A DNA stretch of 64,000 bases. Origin: Saccharomonospora azurea NA-128 (lineage in GTDB: Bacteria; Actinomycetota; Actinomycetes; Mycobacteriales; Pseudonocardiaceae). The position numbers and the translations under genes were made by a program. Positions 59,391 through 64,000 of this stretch are shown here, piece by piece; position 1 is the first letter of the stretch; every line of letters begins with the position of its first letter. The stretch lies in the NCBI RefSeq assembly GCF_000231055.2, contig NZ_CM001466.1, positions 1,287,900 through 1,351,899 on the forward strand. Direction: 5' to 3'. Under the pieces are notes generated by a model that saw nothing but the letters and a program-made list of their open reading frames with translations, did not search any database and was not told the DNA's origin.

Positions 59391-60398
59391 TCAGTGCAAG
59401 TCCCACGACGCCAGTGCCTCGTCCGCGACAGCGTCACGAGCCCGGACAGCCGACACCGGCGACGACCACGCCACGTGACACAGGTGGCGCAGCAGATCGA
59501 CACGATCGGCCGTGCTCGCACCGTCGGTTCCGACGGTCGCGACCCCGTCGTGGAGCTCGATCTCCCACCCTGGTCGCGGACCGATCGCCAGGTCGGCGGC
59601 GCTGACGTCCCGAGGCAGCACGCCGAGGTCGGCGGCCAGGTAGTCGGGCCGCTCACCGGGCGCGGCATCGAGCAACTGCCGGGGCGTCACCACACCCGTC
59701 AACACCGCCAGCGAACGGTAACCGGCCGCAGCGGCTCCGGCGATGTCGGTGTCGAGCCGGTCCCCGACGACCAACGCGTTCGCCGCACCGGCCGAGTCCG
59801 CGGCCGTCCGGAGCAGGTGCGCCTCGGGCTTGCCCGCCACCTCGGGGTCCCGGCCGGTGGCCGTTCGCAGGGCGGCGACCATGGACCCGTTCCCCGGCAG
59901 CTGGCCGCGTTCGGCGGGCAACGTGGCGTCGCCGTTGCACGCCACCCACAGCGCACCGTCCCGTACTGCGAGGCAGGCTTCGGCGAGATCACTCCAGCAC
60001 GTGTGGGGCGAGTGGCCCTGCACCACGGCGGCGACGTCACGGCTGTGCTCCCGCGTGGGCCGCAGACCCACCGAGCGCACCTCCGCCTCGAGCGACTCGG
60101 TGCCGACGACGAGGACCACCGCTCCCGCCGGCAACCGCTCGCCCAACAGCACGGCGGCAGCCTGGGCGCTGGTGCTCACTTCCGCCGGCGTCGCCGGCAC
60201 GCCGACCTGCCCGAGGTGGTCGGCGACCGCTTCCGGCGACTTGGCAGCGTTGTTCGTCACGAACCGCACCGCGCGGCCGCGCTCACGGACGTGGGCGACG
60301 GCGTCGGCAGCGCCCGGAATCGGGCGCGTGCCGTGGTACACGGTGCCGTCGAGGTCGAACAGCAGCGCCTCGTAGCGATCGAGCAGTGTGTCCCCCAT
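59391..60398 (-). CDS. HAD-superfamily phosphatase, NagD/PGP type
   Basis: 335 residues. HAD motif I is DLDGTVYHG, motif II TNNAAKS, and motif IV VVGDRLDTDI; the large C2 cap is present. Likely acts on small phosphates such as phosphoglycolate or 4-nitrophenyl-phosphate-type substrates. An unusual C-terminal ~70-residue extension follows the HAD core. ATG at 60398 overlaps the TPR gene stop. Equivalent of Rv1692. Confidence 0.9.
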   Translation of the reverse strand: MGDTLLDRYEALLFDLDGTVYHGTRPIPGAADAVAHVRERGRAVRFVTNNAAKSPEAVADHLGQVGVPATPAEVSTSAQAAAVLLGERLPAGAVVLVVGTESLEAEVRSVGLRPTREHSRDVAAVVQGHSPHTCWSDLAEACLAVRDGALWVACNGDATLPAERGQLPGNGSMVAALRTATGRDPEVAGKPEAHLLRTAADSAGAANALVVGDRLDTDIAGAAAAGYRSLAVLTGVVTPRQLLDAAPGERPDYLAADLGVLPRDVSAADLAIGPRPGWEIELHDGVATVGTDGASTADRVDLLRHLCHVAWSSPVSAVRARDAVADEALASWDLH

Positions 60399-61783
60399 CA
60401 GTTCGTCAGCTCCGCGGCCCGTTCTGCGGCGTCGGTCTCCTCCTCCACGTCGGCCTCGGCGGCGTGGAGGAACCACTGCACTGCTTCGTCGGTGCGACCG
60501 GCGGCAGCGAGGTTGTCGGCGTACGCGTAGAACAGCCGGAAACTCCACGGCTCCCGGATGTTCGGGTCCAGCTCGGGGCCCTGCAGTGCCACGACGGCGG
60601 CGTCGACCTGTCCGAGATCACGCCGTGCACCGGCCGCCACGATCTTCAGCTCGATCTCGACGTCCTTCGACAGCGTGGACGGGTCCGTTTCCTTGGCCAC
60701 GTCGAGTGCCCGCTCGGGTCGACCGAGTGCGCGCTCGGCGTCGGCGATCACGGCGACGTGGATGTCGGTGCGCGTCATCCGCCGCACGGCACGCAGCTCG
60801 GACAGCGCCTCCGCCCACTCACCGGCGTGATACGCGGCAAGCCCGACGGCCTCCCGGACCACGGCGATACGCGAGGCCTTCGACTTCGCATATCGGGCGT
60901 GCTTCAACGCCGCCTCGGGGTCGTCGTCGATCAGCGTGCCCGCCGCCACCAGGTGCCGGCCGATGCGCTCGGCCAGGTCCTTGGGCAACGACCGCAGTTC
61001 GCGCCGTGCTTCGACGTCGAGGTCCGAGTAGTCCACGGATTCCGGCAGCTCGGGCGCGGACAACAACTCGCGCGCTGCTGCGGCATCACCGCGCGTCGGG
61101 CGAGGAGCTCCGCCGCCGTGGCGTGGCCGGTCGTGTGGGCCCTTGCGACCCCGGTCGTCCCGGCGCCCACCGGAGTCCGAACGCTTGTCGAACCCACGCC
61201 GGTCGTCGCGGCCCCGACCCTCGAACCCGCGGTCATCCCGACGAGGCCCACCACGCCCCTCGTCCCGCCGATCGAACCCACGCCGGTCGTCGCGGCCCCG
61301 ACCCTCGAACCCGCGATCGTCTCGACGAGGTCCACCGCGACGCTCGTCCCGCCCACGCCCAGGCCGGTCATCCCGCCGGTCGAATCCACCACGATCGTCA
61401 CGCCCGCGCCCAGTCCGCTCGTCCCGCCGGCCGAACCCACGCCGGTCGTCCCGGTCCCGCGCTGGGCGATCGTCGAACCGACGCGGTCGGCTCCCCCGGT
61501 CGTCCCGCTCGTCGCGCCGACCGAACGAACCTCGGTCGTCTCGAGAGGGACCGCGCCGGCGATCGTCGCCCCCACGTCCGGGCCGATCGTCACGTCGGTC
61601 GAAAGAGTTGCGTCCTTCCCGGCGGTCATTCCGACCTCGGTCGTGGTGCTCCCCGCGACTGCGATTCGTTCCCTCACGGCGATCGCCGAACTTCTTGTTC
61701 CCCTCGCGCGATCCGTGATCACGACGGTCCGGTCGACCGGGCCTCCTGTCGTCACCTTCGCCGCGCGGGCCATGCTCGGACAC
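60398..61783 (-). CDS. TPR protein with long Arg/Asp/Gly-rich repetitive N-terminus
   Basis: 461 residues. Residues ~1-235 are almost entirely Arg, Asp and Gly in phrases such as RRDDRGFEGRGRDDRRGF and include two copies of a 28-residue unit. Residues ~236-461 are helical TPR-like repeats matching the ~230-residue C-terminal part of Rv1691. RGG/DR-rich tails usually bind RNA and promote condensation. GTG at 61783 has AGGTAGGAGAACGC just upstream; a start 33 bp earlier is possible. It is the first gene downstream of the rRNA operon terminator. Confidence 0.82.
   Translation of the reverse strand: MSEHGPRGEGDDRRPGRPDRRDHGSREGNKKFGDRREGTNRSRGEHHDRGRNDRREGRNSFDRRDDRPGRGGDDRRRGPSRDDRGSFGRRDERDDRGSRPRRFDDRPARDRDDRRGFGRRDERTGRGRDDRGGFDRRDDRPGRGRDERRGGPRRDDRGFEGRGRDDRRGFDRRDEGRGGPRRDDRGFEGRGRDDRRGFDKRSDSGGRRDDRGRKGPHDRPRHGGGAPRPTRGDAAAARELLSAPELPESVDYSDLDVEARRELRSLPKDLAERIGRHLVAAGTLIDDDPEAALKHARYAKSKASRIAVVREAVGLAAYHAGEWAEALSELRAVRRMTRTDIHVAVIADAERALGRPERALDVAKETDPSTLSKDVEIELKIVAAGARRDLGQVDAAVVALQGPELDPNIREPWSFRLFYAYADNLAAAGRTDEAVQWFLHAAEADVEEETDAAERAAELTN
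61191..61340 (-). repeat. 84-bp imperfect direct repeat inside the TPR gene
   Basis: Units begin at 61191 and 61275. The first 41 bases are identical and the rest strongly similar. Each encodes 28 residues of the Arg/Asp/Gly-rich tail. The repeat is coding and in frame. Confidence 0.85.
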
Positions 61784-61862
61784 GCGTTCTCCTACCTGCA
61801 CTTCGCGACGCGCCACCGTACTGGGACGCTATGGGCACCACTATGGACGTAGACACACCGAA

Positions 61863-61906
61863 GGGCCCGTCGGGGGTTGGCCACTGAACCAACCCCCGAC
61901 GGGCCC
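61863..61906 (-). terminator. Strong terminator hairpin after the rRNA operon
   Basis: Arms of 18 bp pair perfectly (61863-61880 with 61889-61906) around an 8-nt loop. It lies 12 bp past the 5S 3' end in the direction of rRNA transcription and 79 bp upstream of the TPR start. Confidence 0.85.
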
Positions 61907-61917
61907 CACAAAGTTTT

Positions 61918-62036
61918 GTTCGGCGGTGTCCTACTCTCCCACACTCCTTCGAGTGCAGTACCATCGGCGCTGGTGGGCTTAGCTTCCGGGTTCGGAATGG
62001 GACCGGGCGTGTCCCCACCGCTATAACCACCGAAAC
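61918..62036 (-). rRNA. 5S ribosomal RNA
   Basis: About 119 nt. The reverse complement gives the 5S consensus, including the CCCGGTCCCATTCCGAACCC loop region and the GGAAGCTAAG stretch. Ends are placed by the paired termini (GTTTCGGTGG / CACCGCCGAAC) and may be off by a base or two. Confidence 0.95.
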
Positions 62037-62114
62037 ACTGTGAAACAACCCAGGATCATGTTTCCGGGGTGTGGTGTTTCAGAGTTGCAGAGTGGGTGCG
62101 TAGCATCTTTGTAG

Positions 62115-64000
<1,886 letters not shown>

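Noticed and set aside
61120..61560. Repeats in the TPR gene as a possible CRISPR-like array
   Set aside because: Units are in frame, coding, imperfect and lack unique spacers.

Overview
The window is 64 kb of very GC-rich actinobacterial chromosome. Gene content and order point to Pseudonocardiales (a Saccharomonospora/Amycolatopsis-type organism): GTG starts are frequent, 4-bp ATGA/GTGA overlaps are common, several genes look leaderless, and long blocks follow the Mycobacterium tuberculosis gene order. The genus is inferred from family knowledge; no search was run.

Layout. (1) 1-4 kb: the 3' end of a long-chain acyl-CoA synthetase, then a TetR regulator divergent from a DrrAB-type ABC exporter. 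(2) 4-8.2 kb, minus strand: the start of the division/cell-wall cluster, mraZ-rsmH-ftsL-pbpB, with a recognisable MraZ operator. The cluster stops after pbpB instead of running into murE. (3) 8.4-10.8 kb, minus: four coupled genes (small helical protein, DUF3558 lipoprotein, PPE-like WxG protein, EspG-like protein), which look like an orphan ESX/type VII effector-chaperone set. (4) 11-16 kb, plus: MoxR ATPase, DUF58 protein, transglutaminase-like membrane protein. (5) 16-21 kb: DUF3040 protein, DNA polymerase IV, a methyltransferase, a ParA-like ATPase, a Nei-type glycosylase, and a gene-poor stretch holding a 12-codon ORF behind an extraordinarily long Shine-Dalgarno sequence. (6) 21-23.4 kb: pyrD, and convergent to it an allophanate-hydrolase-like gene that has lost its amidase signature.

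(7) 23.5-40.8 kb matches the Rv2743c-Rv2754c block: pspM, pspA, clgR, cinA-type gene, pgsA, rimO, argA-type acetyltransferase (with an ARG-box-like dyad over its start), menC, ftsK, a PlsC-like acyltransferase, an EamA transporter, a 45-residue membrane peptide, rnj, dapA, a Ser/Thr kinase, an ACT protein and thyX. It covers envelope stress response, chromosome translocation, RNA decay, lysine/peptidoglycan precursor supply and dTMP synthesis. (8) 41-44 kb: a ribbon-helix-helix protein paired with a DUF4097 protein, a YcaQ-type glycosylase and a GNAT acetyltransferase.

(9) 44.4-61.8 kb matches Rv1691-Rv1711: rluB, scpB, scpA, a small ribbon-helix-helix gene, parA, xerD, then an OBAP/DUF1264 gene, a DUF1707-TM2 gene, nudix hydrolase, pyrG, aroA (where mctB/steB would be expected), steA, recN, nadK, tlyA, a small conserved gene, a HAD phosphatase and a TPR protein with a long Arg/Asp/Gly-rich repetitive N-terminus. 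Chromosome segregation (ParA, ScpAB, XerD, FtsK) and repair (RecN, DinB, Nei, YcaQ) are heavily represented. (10) 61.9-64 kb, minus: 5S rRNA and the 3' two thirds of a 23S rRNA gene, with a strong hairpin terminator. No CRISPR array, insertion sequence, prophage or tRNA gene was seen.
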